In this document: in pieces, positions 1 to 6,962 of the stretch
How the letters are laid out: every line of letters begins with the position of its first letter
How positions within the stretch are numbered: the stretch's first letter is position 1
Assembly: GCA_025464915.1 (NCBI GenBank)
Contig: JAODNF010000083.1
Span: forward strand, 1-16,370
Length of the DNA: 16,370 bases
From: Frankiales bacterium
GTDB taxonomy: Bacteria; Actinomycetota; Actinomycetes; Mycobacteriales; SCTD01
Reading direction: 5' to 3'
Notes under the pieces: generated by a model
The model's database searches: none
What the model saw: the letters and a program-made list of their open reading frames with translations, nothing else
What the model was told of the DNA's origin: nothing
Position numbers and translations under genes: made by a program

Positions 1-1
1 G

Positions 2-307
2 ATTGCCCGCGTGGAGGTCGTCGCGCACGGGCACACGCTCGCCCAGCAGAACGGGCACTGGCTCGTCGACGGCTCCGTCGTGGAGCTCTCCGATCGCCAG
101 TCCGCCGTTCTGGGCGCCCTCGTCCGCGCCGAGGGTCGCGTGCTGTCGCGCGACGACCTCCTCAGGCAGGCCTGGACGGCCTCGGACGCCGACACGCACG
201 CGGTCGAGATGACGGTCGCCCGGCTCCGCACCGCCCTGGGCCCGGCCCGCGCCGTAGTGCAGACCGTCGTGAAGCGCGGCTACCGGCTCGCCGCGGCTGA
301 TGGCTAG
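2..307 (+). CDS. hemD: Uroporphyrinogen-III synthase/winged-helix protein, C-terminal part (5' cut by window edge)
   Basis: Only the last 101 residues are in the window, so the start is not visible. What is seen is a winged-helix DNA-binding fold of the OmpR/PhoB C-terminal type. It has a short beta-strand lead (HWLVDGSVVELSDRQSAVL), a helix-turn-helix around GRVLSRDDLLRQAW, the recognition-helix stretch HAVEMTVARLRTALG and the wing ending QTVVKRGYRLA. In Actinobacteria this sequence style, particularly DxHAVExxVARLRxALG...VQTVVKRGYRLA, is typical of the tail fused to uroporphyrinogen-III synthase, which cyclises hydroxymethylbilane in haem, sirohaem and cobalamin synthesis. The synthase part itself is not seen, so the hemD assignment rests on the tail. 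A stand-alone OmpR-family response regulator is the alternative. The TAG stop overlaps, as CTAG, the stop of the minus-strand ORF on the other side. Confidence 0.72.
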   Translation: MARVEVVAHGHTLAQQNGHWLVDGSVVELSDRQSAVLGALVRAEGRVLSRDDLLRQAWTASDADTHAVEMTVARLRTALGPARAVVQTVVKRGYRLAAADG

Positions 308-509
308 CGCCGCGCGACCTGCTCAGCGAACAGCTCGATCGACGGGGCGGCCCCGGCCCGCGCCAGCAGCTCTGCGACCTCCGGGTGCGGCTCCCCGTCA
401 GCGCTGTGCGCCAGATCAGGGACCGGGCCGGCCAGACGGTCGCACCGAGCGTGGCCCACTGGCGGGACGCCTCGAGCAGGTACCCGACGTTCGTTAGGTT
501 GCCGTTCAT
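304..509 (-). pseudogene. Small hypothetical protein gene broken by a -1 frameshift in a G run
   Basis: Two minus-strand frames each look protein-like over half of this interval. From the ATG at 509 the first reads MNGNLTNVGYLLEASRQWAT and continues with good amino-acid character through a WPARSLIWRTALTG stretch, then turns arginine/serine-rich. The second frame takes over exactly there with EPHPEVAELLARAGAAPSI, ends ELFAEQVARR and stops with TAG at 306-304. One extra G in the run at 396-393 (CCCC on the plus strand) would join them into a 68-residue protein. Without it neither frame is convincing. I do not recognise the family. The start shares a CATG with the aminopeptidase start, and the stop shares a CTAG with the preceding plus-strand gene, so the ORF fills the gap exactly. 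It could be a sequencing error or a genuine recent pseudogene. Confidence 0.5.
495..500 (+). promoter_or_regulatory. Predicted -10 box (TAGGTT) for leaderless aminopeptidase mRNA
   Basis: TAGGTT fits the actinobacterial -10 consensus TANNNT and sits 7 nt before the ATG at 508, the spacing expected when transcription starts at the start codon. No good Shine-Dalgarno sequence is present. No clear -35 is visible. Confidence 0.45.
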
Positions 510-1743
510 GACCAGCCCCGGAGACGACCTGCGCGCCTTCATCGACGCCTCCCCCAGCCCCTTCCACGCCGTGGCGGAGATGGCGAGACGGCTCGGGGAC
601 GCCGGCTTCACCGAGCTGGACGAGACCGACCGGTGGAAGCTGCAGCCGGGCGGCCAGCACTACGTGATCCGGGACGGCGGGAGCATCGTCGCGTTCCGCA
701 TCGGCAGCAGCCCGCTGGCCGACGCCGGGGTCGTCGGTCTGGGGACCCACACCGACTCCCCCACCTTCAAGGTGCGGCCGCACCACGACCTCACGCGGGT
801 CGGCTACAAGCTCGTCGGGGTCGAGCCGTACGGCGGCATGCTCGCCCACACCTGGGTCGACCGGGAGCTGACGGTGGCAGGACGTGTGGCCCGCTCAGAC
901 GGTACGACGACGTTGACCCGTCTCGTCGGCACCCCCTTGCGGATCCCGAGCCTCGCCATCCACCTCGACAGGTCCGTCCGCGAGGGCCTGACCCTCGACC
1001 CGCAGCGGCAGCTGGTTCCGGTCGCCGGACTCGCCGAGGAGCCGGACCTGCTCGAGCAGCTCGGCGTGCCGGACGCCCTCGGCTGGGACCTCGTCCTCGC
1101 CGACACCCAGCCCGCGGCGGTCACGGGGTCGGACTGGATCGCGGCCCCCCGCCTGGACAACCTCGGGTCCTGCCACGCCGCCACTCACGCGCTCATCTCC
1201 GCCTCGGCCTCGGCGCACACGCAGGTGTTCGTGGCGAACGACCACGAGGAGGTCGGCAGCGACACCGCGGAGGGCGCGAGCGGCTCGTTCCTCGAGGACG
1301 TCCTGCGACGGCTCACCGCCGCCACCGGGGACGCCGACCCGCAGGCGTACGCGCAGATGATCGCGCGCTCGCGACTGGTGAGCGCCGACATGGCGCACGC
1401 CATCCACCCCAACTACGCGGACCGGCACGAGCCGTCGCACACGCCGCTGCTCGGCGGCGGCCCGGTCATCAAGCACAACGCGAACCAGCGCTACGCGACG
1501 GACGCACGCACCGAGGCCTGGTTCGCCGGTAGGGCAGCCGATGTCGGCGTCCCGGTCCAGCACTTCGTGACCCGCGCCGACCTGCCGTGCGGCAGCACCA
1601 TCGGGCCGCTGACCGCGACCCGCATCGGCATCGCCACCGTCGACGTCGGCAACCCGATGCTGGCGATGCACAGCTGCCGGGAGCTCGCTTCCGCTGTCGA
1701 CGTACCGCTCATGATCGCGGCCATGACCGCCTGCCTGAGCTGA
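508..1743 (+). CDS. apeB: M18 family aminopeptidase (aspartyl aminopeptidase type)
   Basis: This 411-residue cytosolic dinuclear-zinc exopeptidase removes N-terminal, preferably acidic, residues from peptides. The start at 508 is chosen because the protein then begins with the family's usual opening (DLRAFIDASPSPFHAVAEMA). Codons upstream of it overlap the preceding ORF and look non-coding. All expected metal and catalytic residues of the family can be seen: H81 in GLGTHTDSPTFKVRP, D217 in APRLDNLGS, the catalytic pair E247-E248 in NDHEEVGSDTAEGA, D294 in SADMAHAIHPNY, and H388 in NPMLAMHSCRE. The region IKHNANQRYATDA (321-333) is the family's substrate and tetramer segment. Length matches the usual 410-480 residues. 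The upstream TAGGTT box suggests a leaderless transcript. Downstream the gene faces the ceramidase-like gene. Confidence 0.95.
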   Translation: MTSPGDDLRAFIDASPSPFHAVAEMARRLGDAGFTELDETDRWKLQPGGQHYVIRDGGSIVAFRIGSSPLADAGVVGLGTHTDSPTFKVRPHHDLTRVGYKLVGVEPYGGMLAHTWVDRELTVAGRVARSDGTTTLTRLVGTPLRIPSLAIHLDRSVREGLTLDPQRQLVPVAGLAEEPDLLEQLGVPDALGWDLVLADTQPAAVTGSDWIAAPRLDNLGSCHAATHALISASASAHTQVFVANDHEEVGSDTAEGASGSFLEDVLRRLTAATGDADPQAYAQMIARSRLVSADMAHAIHPNYADRHEPSHTPLLGGGPVIKHNANQRYATDARTEAWFAGRAADVGVPVQHFVTRADLPCGSTIGPLTATRIGIATVDVGNPMLAMHSCRELASAVDVPLMIAAMTACLS

Positions 1744-1747
1744 CCTC

Positions 1748-1975
1748 ATGAACAGCCGTCTCGCGGCCCTCGCTGTGCTCAACGCAGCGTCCTCGTGACA
1801 GCGACCACTCGCGTGGTGACGAACACGGCCGCGGCGCCGCAGCCCTCGCCGGCGGGAACACCGCCACCGTCATGGACCTGGGAAGCGACGGGACGCACCT
1901 GCGCACGCTGGTCTCGCCCCTGCCGCCGAGCTCTCAGAGCAGCGGCAGGTCTTCCACGTCCTCGGGTGGCGCTAG
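1748..1975 (+). pseudogene. Possible decayed small ORF (three frames)
   Basis: The 228 bases between the aminopeptidase and the convergent ceramidase-like gene contain no intact gene. Protein-like pieces do follow one another on the plus strand. An ATG at 1748 opens MNSRLAALAVLNAASS and stops at 1798. Another frame reads GGNTATVMDLGSDGTHLRTL around 1845-1905. A third frame ends PAAELSEQRQVFHVLGWR with TAG at 1973-1975. The last stop shares a CTAG with the stop of the opposite gene, as at the intact convergent junctions in this window. Joining them needs at least two frameshifts, so this is a weak call. The region may simply be intergenic. Confidence 0.2.
1920..1948. terminator. Candidate bidirectional hairpin terminator
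   Basis: CTGCCGC (1920-1926) and GCGGCAG (1942-1948) form a 7-bp GC-rich stem, with GCTCT/AGAGC able to extend pairing inside the loop. It lies between the convergent aminopeptidase and ceramidase-like genes. There is no T tract, as is common in actinomycetes. It would also fall within the doubtful ORF at 1748-1975. Confidence 0.4.
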
Positions 1976-4689
1976 CCGATCCGCTTCGCGTTGGTCTCCC
2001 CGTAGGAGTCCAGGAGGTCGCCCGGCCCGATCCACGCGGTCTCTCCGGCGTGCAGCGTGACGGAGATCCCCGTGAGCCGCCGACCGGACGACGTGGTCCA
2101 GACCACGCGGGCCGGCTCCGGGTGCACGGCCCAGGGCCGGAAGGTGCAGGTCTTGCAGATCACCGAGCCGGCGCCGGGCAGGCCGCCCTTGTCGTCGCCG
2201 ACGAACCGGATCGGGGACGCGTAGGTGCGCGGGTAGCCGGCCGCGACGAACCGTGCCGTCGAGCCGGAACGGACGACCTTGCCCGTGAGGCCGGTGAAGC
2301 GTGAGACCGAGAACGGCTTAGACACAAGGGAGTACGGCTTCTGCGCACCGCCGGTCTTGGCCCTGCCGCTCACGACGAACCGGTAGGAGCCTGCAGGCAC
2401 CTGACCGCCCGGGATGGTGCTGCGCGGGAAGGCGTCGTAGGCCTCGAAGGAGGCGGTCCACGTCCACTTCTGCTTGCCGGTGCGGTTGTCGGCGGCTGCG
2501 GCGACGACCTGGTCCGGGTGGTCGAGCACGACCTGCACCTCGCCGCTCTGGTCGGCGTAGGTCACCCAACGACCTTGGACGTTGCGTTGCACGGTGGCCG
2601 TCGGGTTGTCGGTGAAGTTGTCGCCGCCGACCCAGTGGAAGGTCGCGGCACCGAAGCGCTGCAGGCTCGTGGGCTGCGCAGTGACCGCGGGAGCGACGGA
2701 GTCGGGCAGCTGGGTGTTCCAACCGTCGAGGTACGCCGACCCGAGCTGGCCGAGGGCCCGGGCCTCGGAGTCCTGCCGGACCTCGTCGGCCGCGGCCGCA
2801 GCGTCGAGCGGCTCGGAGGGGACCGCCGTGCCGCACATCAGGTTCGACGCCATGGCCATCAGGCGCGTGACCATGTAGTCGGCCGTGTGCGGCCCGTACG
2901 AGGTGAGCGCCTTTCGGTAGGCGTCGCGGCTCATGTACTCGCGGTAGGAGACCGTGTAGCCGTTGTAGTCACCGGTGTGACCGAGGCCCACGGCCACCGA
3001 GTAGCCGCAGCGGGCAGGCAGCTCGCGGGAGGTGAAGTTGCCCTTGATCTGCTTGGGGTCCGTCGGCTCGGAGTTCGCCTGCGCGGCGTAGGACGGGTCG
3101 TCCCAGCCGTCTGAGGGGTTGTTGATCTCCGCCTCCATGTGGGCGAAGGCGGCAGCGGGTACGACGACGCGGGCCGCACCGGTGTAGTCACGCGGGTCGG
3201 GACAGCTCTGACCGCCCTTCACAGCGAAGCAGGCTCTGACCGAGCGGCCTGGCCACGCCGACGAGACGGCTGGCTGCGATGCGTAGTCCATGCCGTTCCA
3301 CCTGTTGCCCTGCACCTTGTCGGTGCGGGTCTCGAGGGCCTTGATGAGGTCGCTCTGGGCCTCGCAGGCGCAGGAGGCGAGCAGCGTCGAGCCGAGGCGC
3401 ACGGCCTGCAGCTTGAGGCGGGCGTTCTCCTCGACCGAGCCGAAGGACGTCGCGTCGTAGTTGGCGGGGATCGGCAGGCCGGCGGCCTTGAGGGAGTCGT
3501 AGAGCCCGTCAGCGGGGACCGACTGGCCGAAGGCGTCGGAGGCCCGCTCGCAGTCCGGGAGGCCTGCGACCGGAGCACCCGGGTCGCCGTCGACCGAAGG
3601 ACCCGTTCGGCAGTTCGAGACGGACGGGTACGGGTGGGACACCGGGCCGGGGACCCAGTGCGTGAGCATCGCGACCCTCACGTCGGACGACATCTTCGCG
3701 GTGCGCCAGCCCCCGATGACGGCCTCGGCGAGCAGGTGCGCGCCGCGCTCGGCCTGCGCGTACCCGAGGTGCGCCCAGATCGCCGGGACGCCGTCCTTCG
3801 TCAGGGGCGCCTTGCCCTTGGGGTAGGCGTGCTCGTACGGACCCTCGGCGGAGCCGACCGAACCCTGGCTGAAGACGACGGGCGCGCCGGTGGCCCGGTC
3901 GACGTACCGCTGGAACGGCGCGATCCAGTCACCGCTGATCAGGTCGTACCCGTCGAGCGACTCGCCGTGCTCGGCGTAGTTGGCGTAGGTGCCGATCGGC
4001 TTCCCGTCGACGCCGTCGACGCGGATCACCGTCGCGCCGTGGTCGTTCTCCTGCAGCGGGTAGCCGACGGGCGCGCCGTCCTCACCGATGCCGGCGCCGG
4101 CGATGTTGCCCTGGAACGCACTGAACGGGACGACGACGGCGCCAAGCTTCGCCGGCCGCATCCGCTTCTCGGCGGTCTCTACCGCCGACGCGATCGCGCG
4201 GGCCTGGTACTCGAGCATCCGCAGGTCCATCGCGTCCTGGAACAGCCAGACACCGGCAGCGGGGGTCGAGTAGTACGGCGAGTTGTGGTCGTGGGTCGCG
4301 CTGACGAGCAGGTGGTCGTAGGTGACGTGGCTGCCGTCGGCCGCGAGGATCTGCGCGGCCCGGCGGATGAGGGTGTCCTGCGACAGGTAGTTGTCGTCCT
4401 TCACCAGCGCCACGGGGTAGCTGCCTGGGTTGGCGACAACGAGGGCCCGGACCGAGAGCCGGGAGGCCACGCCGTACGACTCGGCGTTCTTGACGCTCTC
4501 GACGTTGGGGTCCCACTCGTCCGTGGGGTCGGCGGTGCTGGCGTACTGCCCGGCACTCGCCCCGACGTGCCAGGTCGCGTCGACCACGGCGGCCCCGGCC
4601 AGCAGCCCCGGCGCGACCGGCGTCGCGGCGTGGGCCGTGACGGTCAGGCCACCGGCCAGCAGGGCAAGGGCAACGAGGAGTCGACGCAC
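1972..4689 (-). CDS. Secreted neutral/alkaline ceramidase-like hydrolase
   Basis: The protein has 905 residues from a GTG at 4689. That start places a textbook signal peptide first (two Arg, a Leu/Ala-rich core, then TAHA-ATP, cleavage near residue 21). The longer frame upstream overlaps the divergent gene. The mature N-terminus resembles the neutral/alkaline non-lysosomal ceramidase domain: AGAAVVDATWHVG, the double-His motif SATHDHNSPYY (H133, H135), YANYAEHGES (H241), and a late GDYNGYTVSYREYMSRDAYR ... SYGPHTADY segment like the family's NDYxGYxxTxxEY. After about residue 690 come beta-rich, Ig-like sequences and an extra C-terminal region, making it longer than typical bacterial ceramidases of about 650-700 residues. 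The family cleaves the amide bond of ceramide. The nucleophile motif (GNxSPN type) is not obvious here, where the aligned stretch reads GSVGSAEGP (276-284). Substrate is therefore uncertain. Confidence 0.8.
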   Translation of the reverse strand: MRRLLVALALLAGGLTVTAHAATPVAPGLLAGAAVVDATWHVGASAGQYASTADPTDEWDPNVESVKNAESYGVASRLSVRALVVANPGSYPVALVKDDNYLSQDTLIRRAAQILAADGSHVTYDHLLVSATHDHNSPYYSTPAAGVWLFQDAMDLRMLEYQARAIASAVETAEKRMRPAKLGAVVVPFSAFQGNIAGAGIGEDGAPVGYPLQENDHGATVIRVDGVDGKPIGTYANYAEHGESLDGYDLISGDWIAPFQRYVDRATGAPVVFSQGSVGSAEGPYEHAYPKGKAPLTKDGVPAIWAHLGYAQAERGAHLLAEAVIGGWRTAKMSSDVRVAMLTHWVPGPVSHPYPSVSNCRTGPSVDGDPGAPVAGLPDCERASDAFGQSVPADGLYDSLKAAGLPIPANYDATSFGSVEENARLKLQAVRLGSTLLASCACEAQSDLIKALETRTDKVQGNRWNGMDYASQPAVSSAWPGRSVRACFAVKGGQSCPDPRDYTGAARVVVPAAAFAHMEAEINNPSDGWDDPSYAAQANSEPTDPKQIKGNFTSRELPARCGYSVAVGLGHTGDYNGYTVSYREYMSRDAYRKALTSYGPHTADYMVTRLMAMASNLMCGTAVPSEPLDAAAAADEVRQDSEARALGQLGSAYLDGWNTQLPDSVAPAVTAQPTSLQRFGAATFHWVGGDNFTDNPTATVQRNVQGRWVTYADQSGEVQVVLDHPDQVVAAAADNRTGKQKWTWTASFEAYDAFPRSTIPGGQVPAGSYRFVVSGRAKTGGAQKPYSLVSKPFSVSRFTGLTGKVVRSGSTARFVAAGYPRTYASPIRFVGDDKGGLPGAGSVICKTCTFRPWAVHPEPARVVWTTSSGRRLTGISVTLHAGETAWIGPGDLLDSYGETNAKRIG

Positions 4690-4731
4690 ACCTGAAACAG
4701 TTCGGCGGGACGGCGTGGTTTCCTTCCTGTC

Positions 4732-5157
4732 GTGCAGACCGTCGACGTGCAGCAGGACTTCTCCCTCCCCATTGACCGGGTTTATGCCTTTTTGTCCGAG
4801 CACGAGAACCTCGGGCCGCTGTTCGGGGCGACCATCACCCGCCTGAAGGACGGAGCGACGGAGCGCAACGGCGTCGGCTCGGTGCGGCGCCTGAAGATCG
4901 GCCCGCTGCCGGCGCTGCAGGAGACCATCGTCGAGGCGGTGCCGAACGCCCTCATCCGCTACCGGATCACCGAGGGCGGCAGCCCGATCCGGGACCACGA
5001 GGGCGTCATGCGCTTCACCCCGACGCCGTCGGGCGGCACGCACCTCGACTACACCATCCGGCTCGGGTCGACCGTCCCGTTCGCCGACCTCGTCGTGAAG
5101 CTCGGCCTGACCCGCAACATCCGTCGGGGCCTCAGGCAGGTCGAGGCGAAGGCCTAG
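4732..5157 (+). CDS. SRPBCC family protein (polyketide cyclase/START-like fold)
   Basis: A 141-residue cytosolic protein with the SRPBCC/Bet v 1-like helix-grip pattern. It opens with beta strand VDVQQDFSLPIDRVYAFLSEHENL and ends with a long C-terminal helix (FADLVVKLGLTRNIRRGLRQVEAKA). Between them run alternating beta strands rich in charged residues (GVGSVRRLKIGP, NALIRYRITEGGSPIRDHEG, THLDYTIRLGSTV). Such proteins bind small hydrophobic ligands; no ligand or catalytic residue can be assigned from sequence. A GTG at 4732 is the first start and leaves 42 bp to the divergent ceramidase-like gene. Co-regulation with that lipid-type hydrolase is possible but unproven. The TAG stop overlaps the NUDIX gene's stop in a shared CTAG. 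Confidence 0.85.
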   Translation: MQTVDVQQDFSLPIDRVYAFLSEHENLGPLFGATITRLKDGATERNGVGSVRRLKIGPLPALQETIVEAVPNALIRYRITEGGSPIRDHEGVMRFTPTPSGGTHLDYTIRLGSTVPFADLVVKLGLTRNIRRGLRQVEAKA

Positions 5158-5627
5158 CGCGCGAGCCGGGTGATCGCCGCCCGGTCCTCGACCGTGAAGC
5201 CCTCCGAGAAGTCGCTCGGGAAGGGCGGCAGGTCGTCGACCGGGAACCAGCGGGTCTCGAGGATCTCGGCGCTCAGCACCAGCGCCATGCTTCTCGGCAG
5301 CAGACCGGCGCTCACGAAGGTCACGCCCCGGCGCTCGACGTCGAACGCCACCCGGTGGTGGGGCTCGACGTCGGCCACGACACCGAGCTCCTCCTGCACC
5401 TCCCGCGTGACCGTCTCCAGCGGCGTCTCCCCCTTGCGCAGGAACCCGCCGGTGGGCAACCAGCCCTGGCGGTAGCTGGGCCTCGTCAGCAGCACCCGCT
5501 TGCCGTCGTCGGTCAGCCAGGTCAGCGAGCCCACCGTGAAGTTCGGCGTGCCCAGCCGGATCGCCGGCATCTTGAGGGCCTCGGGCAGCGCACGGAAGGC
5601 CCGCACCTGCAGCCGCTCAAGCTCCAT
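5154..5627 (-). CDS. NUDIX hydrolase
   Basis: A 157-residue protein with a perfect Nudix box GX5EX7REUXEEXGU at residues 61-83: G61, E67, R75-E76, E79-E80, G82. These place the Mg-binding helix that hydrolyses nucleoside-diphosphate-linked substrates. The preceding PSYRQGWLPTGG is the usual lead-in strand, and TRWFPVDDLPPFPSDFSEG near the C-terminus is the standard xxWFxxDELPP ending. The substrate cannot be told from sequence. The ATG at 5627 lies 11 bp inside the upstream small gene (stop at 5619-5617), with no separate ribosome-binding site visible, so translation is probably coupled to that gene. The TAG stop shares CTAG with the converging SRPBCC gene. Confidence 0.93.
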   Translation of the reverse strand: MELERLQVRAFRALPEALKMPAIRLGTPNFTVGSLTWLTDDGKRVLLTRPSYRQGWLPTGGFLRKGETPLETVTREVQEELGVVADVEPHHRVAFDVERRGVTFVSAGLLPRSMALVLSAEILETRWFPVDDLPPFPSDFSEGFTVEDRAAITRLAR

Positions 5628-5850
5628 CCGTGGAGGTTAGCGACTGCACCTGCGCCTCGAGCGCGTCGACCCGGTCGCGGAGGTAGAGCAGCTCCTGCGG
5701 AACGATCGGTGGCGTGTAGCGCCCGAGCACCCACATGCGCAGCATTCGCTCGAGCCGGGCTCGACGCCGGGCCGGGTCGGGCTCCGGTCGCACGTAGATC
5801 GCGACGCCGGCCCGCTCGTCCAGCTGGTTCAGCTTGTCCATCAGTCCCAT
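5617..5850 (-). CDS. Small conserved-looking hypothetical protein with C-terminal coiled coil
   Basis: A 77-residue protein of unknown function. It starts MGLMDKLNQLDERAGVAIYV, continues with a very basic helix (PARRRARLERMLRMWVLGRY), then a proline turn (TPPIVPQ). It ends with a leucine-heptad helix, ELLYLRDRVDALEAQVQSL, likely to form a coiled coil. No membrane segment is present. Three in-frame ATGs exist, at 5859, 5850 and 5841. I prefer 5850 because a TTGGAT -10-like box lies 7 nt before it, fitting the leaderless pattern elsewhere here. The gene overlaps the following NUDIX gene by 11 bp, suggesting one transcript and coupled translation. It diverges from the DUF2461 gene with only 37 bp between starts. 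Confidence 0.7.
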   Translation of the reverse strand: MGLMDKLNQLDERAGVAIYVRPEPDPARRRARLERMLRMWVLGRYTPPIVPQELLYLRDRVDALEAQVQSLTSTDGA

Positions 5851-5857
5851 GCGGCAC

Positions 5858-5863
5858 ATCCAA
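5858..5863 (-). promoter_or_regulatory. Weak -10-like box (TTGGAT) for the small-protein/NUDIX operon
   Basis: TTGGAT on the minus strand lies 7 nt before the ATG at 5850. It differs from TANNNT at the second base. It supports that start only weakly. Confidence 0.25.
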
Positions 5864-5875
5864 CCGCGTCCCTGG

Positions 5876-5881
5876 CAGGAT
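5876..5881 (+). promoter_or_regulatory. -10-like box or Shine-Dalgarno (CAGGAT) before the DUF2461 gene
   Basis: CAGGAT sits 6 nt before the ATG at 5888. It matches TANNNT except for the first base, and its AGGA core could equally be a Shine-Dalgarno sequence with a 7-nt spacer. The sequence does not decide between leaderless and led initiation. Confidence 0.3.
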
Positions 5882-5887
5882 CGACGG

Positions 5888-6508
5888 ATGGCGTTCAGCG
5901 GGTTCCCGGAGGAGGCGCTCGAGTTCTACGAGGGGCTCGAGGCCGACAACAGCAAGGCGTACTGGACCGACCACAAGCACGCCTACGACGAGTGCGTCGC
6001 CGGGCCGATGAAGGAGCTGCTCGCCGAGGTGGCGTCCTTCGGCGAGTCGAAGATGTTCCGGCCCTACCGCGACGTTCGCTTCTCCAAGGACAAGACCCCT
6101 TACAAGACCAGGCAGTACGCCGTCGTGAACGTCGGCGGCCAGGGCCTCTACGTCGGCATCGACGCCCATGGCCTGCACCTCGGCGGCGGCATGTTCCACA
6201 CGACCACCGAGCAGGTGAAGAACCTGCGCGAGGCGATCGCGGGTGACCGCGGGGCGACGCTGGACACCCTGCTGCGGGGCCTTCGCAAGAAGGGGTACGA
6301 GGTGGGCGGCGACCAGCTCAAGCGGGTGCCGAAGCCGTGGGACAACGAGCACCCCCGCGCCGACCTGCTCCGGCACAAGTCGCTGATCAGCTGGGTGGAC
6401 CACGCGCCGGCCGAGTGGCTGCACACCCCGAAGGCGAAGGCCGAGGTCGTGCGGGCCTGGAAGGCCCTGACGCCGCTGAACGCGTGGCTGGCGGCGAACG
6501 CTGGCTAG
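5888..6508 (+). CDS. DUF2461 / TIGR02453 family protein
   Basis: A 206-residue cytosolic protein recognised by the family landmarks. These are an opening FSGFPEEALEFYEGLEADNSKAYW, the strongly conserved RPYRDVRFSKDKTPYKTRQ segment (about residues 58-76), and a GLYVGIDAHGLHLGGGMF strand pair followed by helices that act on LREAI and the RVPKPWDNEHPRADLLRHKSL segment. The family is widespread in bacteria and some fungi but has no established biochemical activity, so no function is given. The start at 5888 is the first that keeps the FSGFP opening at the N-terminus; the frame runs further upstream but there it overlaps the divergent small gene. The TAG stop shares CTAG with the converging membrane-protein gene. 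Confidence 0.92.
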   Translation: MAFSGFPEEALEFYEGLEADNSKAYWTDHKHAYDECVAGPMKELLAEVASFGESKMFRPYRDVRFSKDKTPYKTRQYAVVNVGGQGLYVGIDAHGLHLGGGMFHTTTEQVKNLREAIAGDRGATLDTLLRGLRKKGYEVGGDQLKRVPKPWDNEHPRADLLRHKSLISWVDHAPAEWLHTPKAKAEVVRAWKALTPLNAWLAANAG

Positions 6509-6888
6509 TTGTCGCCCTCGGCGAGGAAGCCGCGCACCTTGTCACCGTGCTCGTTGATGCACGACTCCAGCGCGATCCGCTGCCGCGTGGTGGCCTTGCC
6601 GAGGTCGAAGCGCACGGGGAAGCGGCCCTGGACCTCGGGGTCGGGGTTGCCCTGGTCGCTGACGACCCGAATGCCGGGGAGCGAGCCGCACGCGTCCTTG
6701 AGCGCCTGCCGGTCGGCCTGCGTCGCTTCCTGCGACATGGTGACGACCTCGACCAGCTTGGTCGGCCCGAACAGGATGTTGAACCCGGCGACCAGCATCC
6801 CGAACAGCACGATCGCGCCACCGGAGGCGATCAGCACCTTGGCGCGGGTGCTGAGGTCACGCCCCTGGTCGGCGAGCTGCGTGGTCAC
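6505..6888 (-). CDS. Hypothetical protein with one N-terminal transmembrane helix
   Basis: A 127-residue protein from a GTG at 6888. A short charged N-terminus (about 16 residues) precedes a hydrophobic segment, AKVLIASGGAIVLFGMLVAGF, predicted as a single membrane helix. The remaining ~85 residues would lie outside and include two cysteines (DACGSLPG and LESCINEHG) that could form a disulfide. The soluble part looks like a small alpha/beta domain with MSQEATQADRQALKDACG as a helix and GRFPVRFDLGKATTRQRIAL following. I do not recognise a named family. It diverges from the amino-acid permease with 74 bp between starts. Its TAG stop shares CTAG with the DUF2461 gene. Confidence 0.75.
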   Translation of the reverse strand: MTTQLADQGRDLSTRAKVLIASGGAIVLFGMLVAGFNILFGPTKLVEVVTMSQEATQADRQALKDACGSLPGIRVVSDQGNPDPEVQGRFPVRFDLGKATTRQRIALESCINEHGDKVRGFLAEGDN

Positions 6889-6894
6889 GCGACC

Positions 6895-6900
6895 ATTCTG
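6895..6900 (-). promoter_or_regulatory. Predicted -10-like box (CAGAAT) for the one-helix membrane protein
   Basis: CAGAAT on the minus strand, one base from TANNNT, lies 6 nt before the GTG at 6888. There is no Shine-Dalgarno sequence at that start. A leaderless transcript is inferred. Confidence 0.35.
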
Positions 6901-6951
6901 CCTGCTGCATGGACGGGCGACCTGCGGGGAACAGGCCAGGCGACCGCACCC

Positions 6952-6957
6952 GAGGAG
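6952..6957 (+). promoter_or_regulatory. Shine-Dalgarno GAGGAG deciding the permease start
   Basis: GAGGAG lies 5 nt before the ATG at 6963 and is the strongest ribosome-binding site in the window. It sets the permease start at 6963 rather than at the in-frame ATG at 6909. Confidence 0.7.
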
Positions 6958-6962
6958 TCGCG

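Noticed and set aside
1817..1860. GC-rich self-complementary runs such as GCGGCGCCGC in the gap after the aminopeptidase
   Set aside because: Short palindromes of this kind are expected at this base composition. The hairpin at 1920-1948 is longer and better placed.
2518..4695. Long plus-strand ORFs (including one of 518 codons) opposite the ceramidase-like gene
   Set aside because: Composition is repetitive Val/Arg/Gly/Asp with no family motif, as expected for the antisense of a high-GC gene. The minus strand has a signal peptide and recognisable domains.
4690..5043. Upstream extension of the ceramidase-like ORF to 5043
   Set aside because: It would overlap the SRPBCC gene, and it puts the signal peptide 118 residues in. 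GTG 4689 places it at the N-terminus.
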